Shown: one piece after another, positions 46,201 to 53,514 of the stretch
Layout of the letters: each line of letters begins with the position of its first letter
Position numbering within the stretch: the stretch's first letter is position 1
The notes under the pieces: generated by a model
What the model was told of the DNA's origin: nothing
The model's database searches: none
What the model saw: only the letters and a program-made list of their open reading frames with translations
Position numbers and translations under genes: made by a program
Assembly (NCBI GenBank): GCA_021813505.1
Contig: JAKAKI010000019.1
Coordinates: 1 to 56,823, forward strand
DNA from: a bacterium
Lineage (GTDB): Bacteria; Zixibacteria; MSB-5A5; WJJR01
Reading direction: 5' to 3'
DNA length: 56,823 nt

Positions 46201-46511
46201 CATGTGATCGAGCCGCCGCAGGTCGGCCATCCCTGGCAGGTCATGGTGCCGACGCAGGTCGGGAAACCTTGCATCGTGGGCAGCGAATCGGCATTCGCCG
46301 GTTTCACAGCCGGGCTGGCCGCCTTGGCCGCCGCGGCCGCGGGGCCGTGGTCTTCGAACCGGTCGATGGATGTTTGCAGACTTTGCTGGAACAGCGGCGA
46401 TGGTTGCGGATCGGAAAGACCCCAAGCCGTTGGAGAGTGAAGTACGATGGTGAGGATCGCCGCCACCGTGAGACAACATGGCGACAACAATTTGCCCATG
46501 CCCTTACGCAT
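43245..46511 (-). CDS. largest secreted cysteine-hexapeptide repeat protein, with internal super-repeats
   Basis: 1088 residues. Signal peptide to about 31, family motif DPQPSPLFQQSLQTS (34-48), then from residue 86 to about 1000 hexapeptides of x-G-x-x-[TS]-C, about 150 by length. The N-terminal half repeats a 68-74-residue block about five times (PTMxGTPTC, PGSYTC, PDMSTC, HGYxTC ... CPGTPTC). The C-terminal half repeats a block with NPTSPGYPTCEGTTTC at least five times; its TSP replaces TCP. The dockerin-like pair ends CDPCLCTPYPTNCP. AGGAGGTG precedes the ATG. First gene of the tandem array in transcription order. A long disulphide-braced fibre is the best structural guess. Confidence 0.9.
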   Translation of the reverse strand: MRKGMGKLLSPCCLTVAAILTIVLHSPTAWGLSDPQPSPLFQQSLQTSIDRFEDHGPAAAAAKAASPAVKPANADSLPTMQGFPTCVGTMTCQGWPTCGGSITCEGTTTCGVSCSMATCSGQATCKGTTTCPSSFTCPDMSTCHGFSTCAGTTTCAGTPTCPDQSTCPGYATCTGTTTCPSTPTCNPGCYPTMQGSSTCAGGLTCPGTTTCPGSYTCPDMSTCHGYSTCLGTTTCPGTVTCSDVPTCPGYATCPGSYTCDMICLPTMAGTPTCHGATTCPGSYTCPDMSTCHGFATCEGTYTCPGTPTCSGQATCPGYYTCTGTTTCSPICNATMPGTPTCAGQATCTGTTTCIGSYTCPEMATCHGYATCAGTWTCPGSPTCADQSTCGGYPTCPGTSTCFATCTPTMDATPTCPGWTTCPGSFTCPDMATCHGYTTCEGTYSCPGTPTCPGLNTCAGFPTCEGTPTCAAATCVGGPTCDISVTCAGMGTCPGSMTCPGTATCRDMQTCPGFYTCYGTATCAGGPTCPQNPTSPGYPTCEGTTTCPPFATCEGTPTCDGTPTCKGQPTCGDLTTCRGMPTCPDEPSCPGMPTCYGTATCAGGVTCPENPTSPGYPTCNGTTTCGSAVTCVGSPTCATTCQGQTTCPGTATCADVSTCPGYQTCYGTATCAGGPTCATNPTSPGYVTCLGTTTCMSSATCDASPTCMGSVTCFAQPTCEGVSTCAGMNTCKSVSTCPGYSTCSGTATCAGGPTCPQNPTSPGYPSCEGTTTCAPAFTCGGMVTCDMAATCGGSTCAGQFSCPGTATCVATNTCPGSQTCAGTATCANGPTCPNNPTSPGYSTCEGTTTCAQSATCSSVPTCAGYPTCEGTTTCAGVMTCAPMPTCAGFGTCPGDVSCAGGVTCAPNPTCNGMPTCWGVATCPGVSTCPGNATCGGATCGPQITCGGAATCAGGATCFGTQTCQGMTTCPGTLTCAPQSTCAGMATCGGYATCQAIPQCHCDCSQHQLGDMNSDGVPDVFDIIYLIDYVFSGGTRPPIDPLCYHIDRGDANCDGVDDVFDIVRLIDYVFSSGMPPCDPCLCTPYPTNCP

Positions 46512-46916
46512 GACACACCTCCTGCGAGTACCACTCGGTCAGTAAACGGACTTTCGGTCGTCTCCAATTGGCCAGGGTGAGATTCCGGCCAACACCCCGG
46601 AGCACGCCTCATTAAACATAAGCCACCCCTGCCGATTGTCAAGAGTTGAAATGCATGTTTTCATAATACTGATCGAATTAGCCCTGATTGGCAAGTCCAG
46701 CCGCTCCCGGCCCAACGTGTTGGCCAGACGGCAACCTGCTCAGACGGCGGCATTTGCTGAGATCCGGACACCCGGCACGGCGGCTGGGACAACGGGGTCA
46801 GGCCTGACAGGATAAAATCAGTACGATTTCTGGGCCGATGGTCACGATTTCGCTACCAAGTCGGGGAGCCACCGTGTATCATCCATCTGAGCGAGAGGAT
46901 AATTGGAGGGAACCAC
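46512..46916. other. divergent intergenic region with one promoter, no gene seen
   Basis: Separates the cysteine-repeat array (minus) from the membrane-protein operon (plus). It holds the promoter at 46615-46642. A 10-bp palindrome tcaggcctga (46798-46807) lies just before TAAAAT at 46813, a possible but weak start for the plus operon. Confidence 0.5.
46615..46642 (-). promoter_or_regulatory. promoter of the 1088-residue cysteine-repeat gene
   Basis: Minus strand TTGACA (46642-46637), 16 bp, TATGTT (46620-46615). The leader to the ATG is about 100 nt. Confidence 0.65.
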
Positions 46917-49259
46917 ATGACATTTTGGTTTTTGGCTCTCTTGGCGGCGGCCACGCGGGCGCTCGGTGATTTCCGCGACCCGATCTATGCCATGGCGGCC
47001 GCCATTGCGCTGGGTTTCGTGTGGCGTGATTTCCCCTCGATTCGCATTTGGGGGCGCACAATCAACTGGCTGCTGCGCTGGTCGAGCTGGGCGCTGGCGG
47101 TCGGCGTGTTTGCCTGGCTGAACATGCCATTCAAGATCATTGTGGCGACGGCGATTGTGTGGGCATTCGACCGGTTCGGCGCACCCGAGAAGCGGGGACG
47201 GTTCGGTGCGCTGGTGGTCACCGGGGCGTTGTACTCGTTCTGGTGGACGATCTTCTTTCAGCTTCCACCCTTCTACCGGCTGATTTCCGAATGGTCCTTC
47301 TCATACACGCATTTGATCACCGGCGCCATGCAGAAGCCGCTCATTCTGGGGCCCTCGGCCTCAGCCGCCGACCTTCTGATTCTTGGCCTGTGCGCGATTG
47401 TCGCGGTGACTCTGACCGCCCGGCAGCGGCGTTGGGCATGGGCGATTGTCTGGGCGGTTCTGCTGGAAGCGGGACGGATCATCTATATATGGACGGCGCC
47501 GGCGATCCTGACATTGATCGGCAAAGTCATCCCCATCTCATCAACGCCCCATCTGGACCTCCCCTGGGTGTATCTGATCTTTGTCGCCTGTGTGATGTGG
47601 CTGTGCCAGCGCGCGGTTGAAAGCGGCCAAGCAGTGGCCGGCGGCAAAGTGGAAGTTCGCTGGAAGTACGCGACCGCGGTGATCGTTGTGCTCGGTTTCA
47701 TTATTGCCGGAGTGGGATCGTACACCAGCCGGCCGATCCGAGTGCTCTTCCTAGACCGGAAGACGCTCGACATGGGGCTGCCGCATCATGGATCTTATGG
47801 CGACCGGTCAGGTGGAATGTTCGGCTATCTTCCCCCCTTCCTTGCGGCGTCGGGATACACGGTGATCGAGCGGGATCTGTCGCCGGGGCTCCTGGACTCG
47901 GTTGATGTGATCTTCATGGCCAACGTGCTGAAGAAGTTCAGTCCCACGGAGCGCGACCAGATTTGGAAATTCGTTGCCGATGGCGGCGGACTGCTGATCG
48001 TGGGCGATCATACCGGGACCGACGCGATTCGCGATCCAACAAATGATCTTCTGGCTCCCTGCGGGATGGAAATCAATTTCGATACAGCAGATCCGTTGCG
48101 GCACAGTTGGGTTTCTGAAAAGAGTTTTCTCTTTCATCCGGCGGGCCGCTCCGGCGGTGTGATGGATGGGGAGTTGTGGCTTGGCGCCTCGATCACTCCG
48201 GGGCCCAACGGCGAGCCGTTCATTGTCGGACGCGGGGCGTTCTCGGATCCCGGGGACCTGAACAATAAGAACCGATCGTATCTCGGCAATCTCGCTTACG
48301 ATCCGGGGGAGCCGCTGGGGGACGTTGTCCTCGCGGCGGCGGCGCACTGGGGCAAGGGAAAGGCCGTATTGCACGGGGATACTTCTCCGTACCAAAACGG
48401 CACAATCGTGCGCTCGTACTCGATGATCAACCGCACGATCCGCTGGCTGGCCAATCGTGGTATATCGAGCATCCTGGACCGCTGGCGGAATTGGCTCCTG
48501 GCAATCCTTCTGGGTGTCGGAGGGACTCTATTGGTATTCGCAGCGAACCGGCAGCCCAATCTGATCCTCGCCGGACTGCTGATACCAGCCGTGAGTGTCG
48601 CGCTGTGGTCGGCGATTCCCGGTCCGAGGGGATCGACCTGGATACCCAAGGATTTCCGGCTGGCGTTGATCGACACCGGGCACAAGGAGCTGTTCGACGG
48701 GATGGCTTGGGAGCCGGCGTCCACCGGAGGATTGGAATTCAATCTGATGCGTAATGGTTATGCGCCGCGATTCGCCGACACTCCGGCACAGCTCGATTGC
48801 GATTCCGCCTCTCTCTATATACTGTCTGCCCCGTCCGTGGCCCCGTCAGGCGAGACCATTAACCGGTTTGAGCGTTACGTGAACAACGGCGGCTGGCTGC
48901 TGGTCAATGCCGGCTGGAATCTTGAACCGAAAGTTCATGATCTTCTCGACCGGTTCGGCGTGACGATGCAGAACATCCCCCTGGGGCAGACGATGGGAGT
49001 GGCGTTCGGTGATTCGGTGCGGATGGCCGACGCGTACCCATTGGCGGGCGATGGTCCCGGTATCGAGAATCTGATCACCGCGTATGACTACCCCGTGGCG
49101 AAGCTCGTGCACCGCGGGCGGGGCGGCGTTGTGGTCATCGGCGATTCGCAATTTCTTTACAACAAAAACCTGGAAGGTCAGAACGAGCTTCTGGTCATGG
49201 AGAACGTCACCTTCTTCCGGAAACTGATGGACCAGATCAAAGGACCAGCTAAGCCATGA
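46917..49259 (+). CDS. multi-pass membrane protein with two GATase/DUF4350-like domains
   Basis: 780 residues. About eight hydrophobic helices fill residues 1-270. A soluble domain follows (about 275-515) with IRVLFLDRKTLDMGLPHHGS, VADGGGLLIVGDHTG and NRTIRWLANRG, resembling DUF4350 and other class I glutamine amidotransferase-like sensors, but no catalytic Cys-His pair is evident. Two more helices (about 525-570) precede a second such domain (YVNNGGWLLVNAG, GGVVVIGDSQFL). The ATG has GGAGGG six bases upstream. The helix pattern near LLEAGRIIYI recalls the exosortase fold, but without its Cys. It overlaps the next gene by ATGA, so they are translationally coupled. The function is unknown. Confidence 0.8.
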   Translation: MTFWFLALLAAATRALGDFRDPIYAMAAAIALGFVWRDFPSIRIWGRTINWLLRWSSWALAVGVFAWLNMPFKIIVATAIVWAFDRFGAPEKRGRFGALVVTGALYSFWWTIFFQLPPFYRLISEWSFSYTHLITGAMQKPLILGPSASAADLLILGLCAIVAVTLTARQRRWAWAIVWAVLLEAGRIIYIWTAPAILTLIGKVIPISSTPHLDLPWVYLIFVACVMWLCQRAVESGQAVAGGKVEVRWKYATAVIVVLGFIIAGVGSYTSRPIRVLFLDRKTLDMGLPHHGSYGDRSGGMFGYLPPFLAASGYTVIERDLSPGLLDSVDVIFMANVLKKFSPTERDQIWKFVADGGGLLIVGDHTGTDAIRDPTNDLLAPCGMEINFDTADPLRHSWVSEKSFLFHPAGRSGGVMDGELWLGASITPGPNGEPFIVGRGAFSDPGDLNNKNRSYLGNLAYDPGEPLGDVVLAAAAHWGKGKAVLHGDTSPYQNGTIVRSYSMINRTIRWLANRGISSILDRWRNWLLAILLGVGGTLLVFAANRQPNLILAGLLIPAVSVALWSAIPGPRGSTWIPKDFRLALIDTGHKELFDGMAWEPASTGGLEFNLMRNGYAPRFADTPAQLDCDSASLYILSAPSVAPSGETINRFERYVNNGGWLLVNAGWNLEPKVHDLLDRFGVTMQNIPLGQTMGVAFGDSVRMADAYPLAGDGPGIENLITAYDYPVAKLVHRGRGGVVVIGDSQFLYNKNLEGQNELLVMENVTFFRKLMDQIKGPAKP

Positions 49260-51802
49260 AGAGATTCTACATTTGGGGCATGATTGCATGGGCAATCGGC
49301 TGGCTGTTCTTGTGGCCCAACCCCGATATTTCGAACAGTACGTTCCTCTGGCTGGCCGGGATCGGGACGTGTCTGATATTGATCGCCGGCTGGGGTGAAT
49401 CGGCTGCGCCGATGTCGAACCGCTGGCCCTGGCGCGCGGCCGTGCCGGGCGCTGCGCTGGCTGTGTTCTGGTGGTGGTTTGGCGATGTCTCGTACGGCGG
49501 CGTCGTCTTAATCGCCGCCGCCACAGCAGTGCTTGTGATCGCGGGCCGTTACCGCATCGGACGGTTTGTGGGGAATGGGCTGATCGTCGCCGGCACGGTT
49601 GGCGCGCTGCAGCTCGTCGGACTTTACCTCTACTTCGTTTATCTCGGACCGCGTGGGCATGGCACGTCGATACCGACGTCGATTCTCGCGTCGGCATTCT
49701 CCCTGTTCGGAATCAAGGCAACGGCGCTGGCCGACGGGCTTCGCCTGCTGGCAACCGACCGGATTTACCATGCTGTTCCGACGGCCAACAACATGGGCTT
49801 GCCGGTCTTCATTCAGATGGTGATGGGGCTGGTGGCGCTGGCGTTGGCCGGCAAGATCAAAGTCCGTTCGATCTTCATCGGCGGGATTATTCTCACGGTG
49901 TTCGCGTTCCTGCGTTACGCCGTGATCCTGCTTTGGGATTACAACCAGGGCGGGATGGTGGACACCTACTGGTCGCAGACGATTCTCGCCTGGACGGTCT
50001 GGCCGATCGGGTTGTTCCTGCACCATCTGGCGCAACGAGTCACCCCCGTCACATCGTCGGCGACGGCGATGTCATCGCATCCAACCCCGGAGCCGTTATT
50101 CCCGCGGCGGCTGTTGGTGGCGATTGTCGCCACGGCGCTGGGGATGTACCTGTGGACCGCATTCGAGGGATATCATCCCGCCGGTGAACGGAAAGCCGGG
50201 CGGATGCTGATCGACGAATTGCACTCCGACTGGGAATGGACGGAGATGCCGTTCGACACAATCTGGTATGGCCAGCAATCGACCTACAATTTCTACAGTC
50301 TGGCGGAGTTCTGGAAGAATTTCTACACAGTGGATCGCGGTCACGACACGCTGACACCGGCACTGCTGGAGAAGTACGATATCCTCGTCCTCAAAGTGCC
50401 GACCTCGCCTTATAGCCCAAAGGAGATCGAGGCGGTCCACGATTGGGTCAATGACGGCGGCGGGCTTCTGATTGTCGGGGAGCACACGAACGTGTTCGGC
50501 TATGCGACGTTCCTGAATCCGGTGATCGCGAAATTCGGCGTGCGCTACACCGCTGACATCGTCTATGAGCTGAAGACCGGCGATTTGAATTTGCATCGAA
50601 AACCGGAGCTTCTCCCTCACCCGATTGCGCAGAACATGCCGATAGATTTTCTCTTCGGGGGTCCGTGCAGTATGTGGGACGATCTGTCTGCGCGTTCGAT
50701 TATCACGGAGCGAATGATCAAGACGCTCCCCGCCGATTACACGCAACGGAACTTCTTCCCGGAACGAAATATCCAGACGTCGTACCGGTATGGAATCTTC
50801 TCGCTGGCGATGTCGACCCGATATGGCAAAGGCCACATCGTGGGATTCGGCGACTCGACCATCTGGTCGAACTTCTTTGTGTTTATTTCCGGCAAATGGG
50901 AATTGGCGCTGGGGCTTGCGGAGTACGCCAACCGGAAGGAGTCATTCCAGTACTGGCGAATACTGGCCTTCCTGTTCGGCGCCGGCCTGCTTATCGTGGG
51001 GGCAGTTGCGGCGGGGGGCCTGAAGCTGGAGGGATGGGTTTGGTTCGCCGCCGTGGCCTGTCTGACGTTTGGCGGGTCGGCGCGGCTGTTCGAATCGATC
51101 AACCGTAAGAACTTCCCGCTCCCGACCCCGCATACGGCATTCGCGCAACTGAATTTCGAACGGGAGCACTCGCAGTTTTTCCTGCCGGAGTTGCGGCTGG
51201 CGCGGGAGCCCGATAAGGACTTCAGCACGTTCTACCTGTGGACACAGCGCGTGGGCGTGGTCCCCCTGCGGTTTCCCACGCTGGAAGAGGCGTTGGCCCA
51301 GCCGGGAGCGCTCATGATTATCGATCCGGGGACGCCGTTCGATCAGAATGAACTGAAGCGTTTGAAGGATTTTGTGGAACGGGGGAGCACGCTCTACATC
51401 TTCGATGATCCACTGAATCGCATGACCACATCCGCACCGCTGATGGAACAGTTTGGCATGTCGTTCGATTTGCGGCCCGTCTCGTTGCCGGCGGCCGGAG
51501 CGGTGGATCTCAGTCCCACTTTGTGGCAGGCGGGCGGACGGGTCATTGGCGGCGACCCCATCGTCGCGCTGCCCGACGGCACAGCCAGTTGCGCGATCAA
51601 GAGGATCGGCGCAGGACAAGTCATTGCATTTGCCAATTCCCACATCTTCGAACGAAAGACGATGGGTTACACGGCGATGATACCCAATCCGATTCAGAAT
51701 ACGATCAGCCAGTTCGAATACCGTCTGATGAGGTATCTTAATTATCCGCCCAAGTCGGCTTCGGCTGACTCCACGGCGGCGACCAGCGAGAAACGAGACT
51801 AA
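49256..51802 (+). CDS. multi-pass membrane protein with GATase/DUF4350-like domains, partner of the upstream gene
   Basis: 848 residues with the same plan as the preceding protein: about eight N-terminal helices (1-270), a ninth near 285-305, then a soluble domain with MLIDELHSDWEWTEMPFDT and VNDGGGLLIVGEHTNVFGYA, another helix pair (about 560-600) and a second domain (LKDFVERGSTLYIFDDPLNR). The N-terminal order ASAFSLFGIKATALADGLRL ... NNMGLPVF ... FAFLRYAVILLW resembles an exosortase layout with Asn in place of the catalytic Cys region. It starts inside the stop codon of its partner (ATGA), so they probably form a complex. Function unknown. Confidence 0.8.
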   Translation: MKRFYIWGMIAWAIGWLFLWPNPDISNSTFLWLAGIGTCLILIAGWGESAAPMSNRWPWRAAVPGAALAVFWWWFGDVSYGGVVLIAAATAVLVIAGRYRIGRFVGNGLIVAGTVGALQLVGLYLYFVYLGPRGHGTSIPTSILASAFSLFGIKATALADGLRLLATDRIYHAVPTANNMGLPVFIQMVMGLVALALAGKIKVRSIFIGGIILTVFAFLRYAVILLWDYNQGGMVDTYWSQTILAWTVWPIGLFLHHLAQRVTPVTSSATAMSSHPTPEPLFPRRLLVAIVATALGMYLWTAFEGYHPAGERKAGRMLIDELHSDWEWTEMPFDTIWYGQQSTYNFYSLAEFWKNFYTVDRGHDTLTPALLEKYDILVLKVPTSPYSPKEIEAVHDWVNDGGGLLIVGEHTNVFGYATFLNPVIAKFGVRYTADIVYELKTGDLNLHRKPELLPHPIAQNMPIDFLFGGPCSMWDDLSARSIITERMIKTLPADYTQRNFFPERNIQTSYRYGIFSLAMSTRYGKGHIVGFGDSTIWSNFFVFISGKWELALGLAEYANRKESFQYWRILAFLFGAGLLIVGAVAAGGLKLEGWVWFAAVACLTFGGSARLFESINRKNFPLPTPHTAFAQLNFEREHSQFFLPELRLAREPDKDFSTFYLWTQRVGVVPLRFPTLEEALAQPGALMIIDPGTPFDQNELKRLKDFVERGSTLYIFDDPLNRMTTSAPLMEQFGMSFDLRPVSLPAAGAVDLSPTLWQAGGRVIGGDPIVALPDGTASCAIKRIGAGQVIAFANSHIFERKTMGYTAMIPNPIQNTISQFEYRLMRYLNYPPKSASADSTAATSEKRD

Positions 51803-51805
51803 CGT

Positions 51806-52168
51806 ATGGCAGAGAATGCATTGCAGAAAATCGGGCAGGTGAATCTGATCCTGGTGACACTGCTGGGAATACTGGTCGGCGGGATCGGGGGGTACATGGT
51901 CGGCGTACGGGGGCCAATTGCCGTCACGGCCGACCCCGGTGTGGCGCCGCCGGATCCGTTCGCACTTTCCGCGGCCGACGAGTACATTATCCAGGGGTTC
52001 TCGTGCCCAGCGCCGGCGTGCCAGGATCCGCTGCTCACCTGTCACTGCGAAATCGCGAATGGGGTCAAAACCTCAGTTAAAGAAGAACTCCAACTCGGTA
52101 AAGACGGATCGGTGATTCGGGAAGAACTGATCGCAAAATATGGCCCGCAATTAAGAAAGAGCATGTAA
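51806..52168 (+). CDS. CcmH-like small membrane-anchored protein
   Basis: 120 residues: an N-terminal membrane helix (about 12-34), then a CcmH/NrfF-like domain reading FSCPAPACQD...TCHCEIA, KTSVKEELQLGKDGSVIREE and KYGPQL. In CcmH the corresponding text is RCxxCQ... LRxxVxxxLxxGxSxxEIxxxLxxRYG. The usual CxxC has become C-PAPA-C, with an extra CHC. CcmH proteins reduce apocytochrome c thiols; no other cytochrome maturation gene is here, so a different thiol or metal role is possible. It begins three bases after the upstream gene. Confidence 0.65.
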   Translation: MAENALQKIGQVNLILVTLLGILVGGIGGYMVGVRGPIAVTADPGVAPPDPFALSAADEYIIQGFSCPAPACQDPLLTCHCEIANGVKTSVKEELQLGKDGSVIREELIAKYGPQLRKSM

Positions 52169-52178
52169 GGAGGCTCAG

Positions 52179-52565
52179 ATGAACGGTACCAAGGGGAATC
52201 CGATCAATGCGATTCTCATGGCATTGGTGGGATTACTAGTCGGGTTTATCGGCGGATACTTGATTGGACAAAGCCGCCCTCAGCCGGTGGCGCAAGTGGC
52301 CACCGTGGCCGGGCAAAACGCACCGGTCAATTGCCCCCACGATCTGCAACCCCAGGATGCATGGATTGAGGCTGGGTTCCGTTGCCCTGCAACCGACACA
52401 GTCCAAGTTCTCCTCTCCGATTGTCATTGTCCGGTTGCGCACGCCCTCAAAGACCGAATCAAAGCCGACCTCGCCCAGGGCAAGCAGGGGGCAGAGATTC
52501 GTCAGTCGCTCATCACCGAGTATGGAGACCGCCTGAAGTTGCGAGGGGAAGCCTCGCTGAGGTAA
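52179..52565 (+). CDS. second CcmH-like small membrane-anchored protein
   Basis: 128 residues with the same plan as its neighbour: a helix (about 12-30), then FRCPATDTVQ ... SDCHCPVAHALKDRIKADLA and GAEIRQSLITEYGDRL. The second Cys of CxxC is lost, but the CHC motif is kept in both proteins. GGAGG lies six bases before the ATG and ten bases separate the genes. Likely a tandem duplicate that works as a pair with the first. Confidence 0.65.
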   Translation: MNGTKGNPINAILMALVGLLVGFIGGYLIGQSRPQPVAQVATVAGQNAPVNCPHDLQPQDAWIEAGFRCPATDTVQVLLSDCHCPVAHALKDRIKADLAQGKQGAEIRQSLITEYGDRLKLRGEASLR

Positions 52566-52598
52566 TTCAGTTCTCCATCAGGGTCTCGACCAGGTAGA

Positions 52599-52716
52599 TG
52601 TGGCGCGGCCGCCCTCGGCCGCGTACACGAGTGAAGCTCGTGCACCTTTTGGGGCGGCATTCCGTGAAGAGATTCGACGCTTCGCGTCGATCGCGGCCGA
52701 GGGCGGCCGCGCCACA
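52599..52716. repeat. 118-bp inverted-repeat element with 25-bp perfect arms
   Basis: The arms 52599-52623 (tgtggcgcggccgccctcgg...) and 52692-52716 are exact complements. The centre holds gaagagattcg and a cgcttcgcg hairpin. A relative with the same centre lies at 54160-54280. A partial copy of the 51-bp palindrome follows at 52750-52774. The gap to the next gene (52566-52910) has no gene. Confidence 0.85.
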
Positions 52717-52910
52717 TTTCCTCGCCAAAGGCCATCGTTTGCGTAATGGGCATGGGCAGGATGCCCATGCTACCACCGACGGCAATCGATTTCATGTAAT
52801 TGCCTTGACAGGCTTGGGCGTACGGGGGAGATTCTGGCTGCACAGAAAGTTGCGTTGGCAACGGGAACTCGAGGGATCGAGGATCGTGTATCGGCGAGGA
52901 GGAGGGAGCG

Positions 52911-53510
52911 ATGAGCCTGATAACCAGAGTCCAGAATATTGCTCTGCGGCCAAAGGAAGAATGGCCGGTGATTGCGGGAGAGACGACCAGTGTTGCGTCG
53001 CTGTACACTGGAGTCATCGTACCTCTCGCTCTCATCGGGCCGGTGTGCCTGTTTTTGAGCGCGCTGATATTCGGACAGAGAATTCCCGTCCTGAATGTGA
53101 CGGTGCATCCCGCGGCTGGAGTTTTGCTCGGATCACTGATTGTCAGTTATGTGCTGACACTGGTCGGCGTCGGCATCACGGCGGTCATCGTCGAGAAACT
53201 GGCCCCGACTTTCCAATCATCGGGAGATCTCGCGCAGGCATTGAAACTGGTGGCCTACTCGCAGGCGCCGTTCTGGGTGGCGGGAGTGCTCAATCTGATT
53301 CCGTTTGTCGGCGTGCTGACTCTCCTTGTCGGGCTCTACGGACTGTACCTGGTCTACCTGGGGATGCCGACGGTCATGAAAACACCGCCGGACAAAGTGC
53401 TTCCCTATGTGCTGGTTGTGATTGGGATCTCGATCGTCGTCTGGATCGTGATCGCCGTTGTCACATCGACAATTGTCGGAACCGGGGGCATGCTGGGCAA
53501 CGGGGCGTGA
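52911..53510 (+). CDS. Yip1-family membrane protein
   Basis: 199 residues with about five hydrophobic helices (near 35-57, 75-100, 120-140, 145-160, 170-192). The opening RVQNIALRPKEEWPVIAGE and the helix pattern match bacterial Yip1-domain proteins, whose function is poorly known. AGGAGG precedes the ATG. It ends five bases before the end of the convergent methyltransferase gene. Confidence 0.8.
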   Translation: MSLITRVQNIALRPKEEWPVIAGETTSVASLYTGVIVPLALIGPVCLFLSALIFGQRIPVLNVTVHPAAGVLLGSLIVSYVLTLVGVGITAVIVEKLAPTFQSSGDLAQALKLVAYSQAPFWVAGVLNLIPFVGVLTLLVGLYGLYLVYLGMPTVMKTPPDKVLPYVLVVIGISIVVWIVIAVVTSTIVGTGGMLGNGA

Positions 53511-53514
53511 CGGG

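Noticed and set aside
37400-46300. Hexad region read as a DNA-level repeat or CRISPR-like array
   Set aside because: The period is 18 bp with no constant repeat and no spacers; conservation is at the protein level and within long translated frames.
37184-46580. Long plus-strand open frames opposite the cysteine-repeat genes, rich in VPAQVG and PGQV
   Set aside because: They are the reverse complement of the TC/GT-rich hexad codons, have no ribosome sites or signal peptides, and end at random; the minus frames have starts, promoters, terminators and tails.
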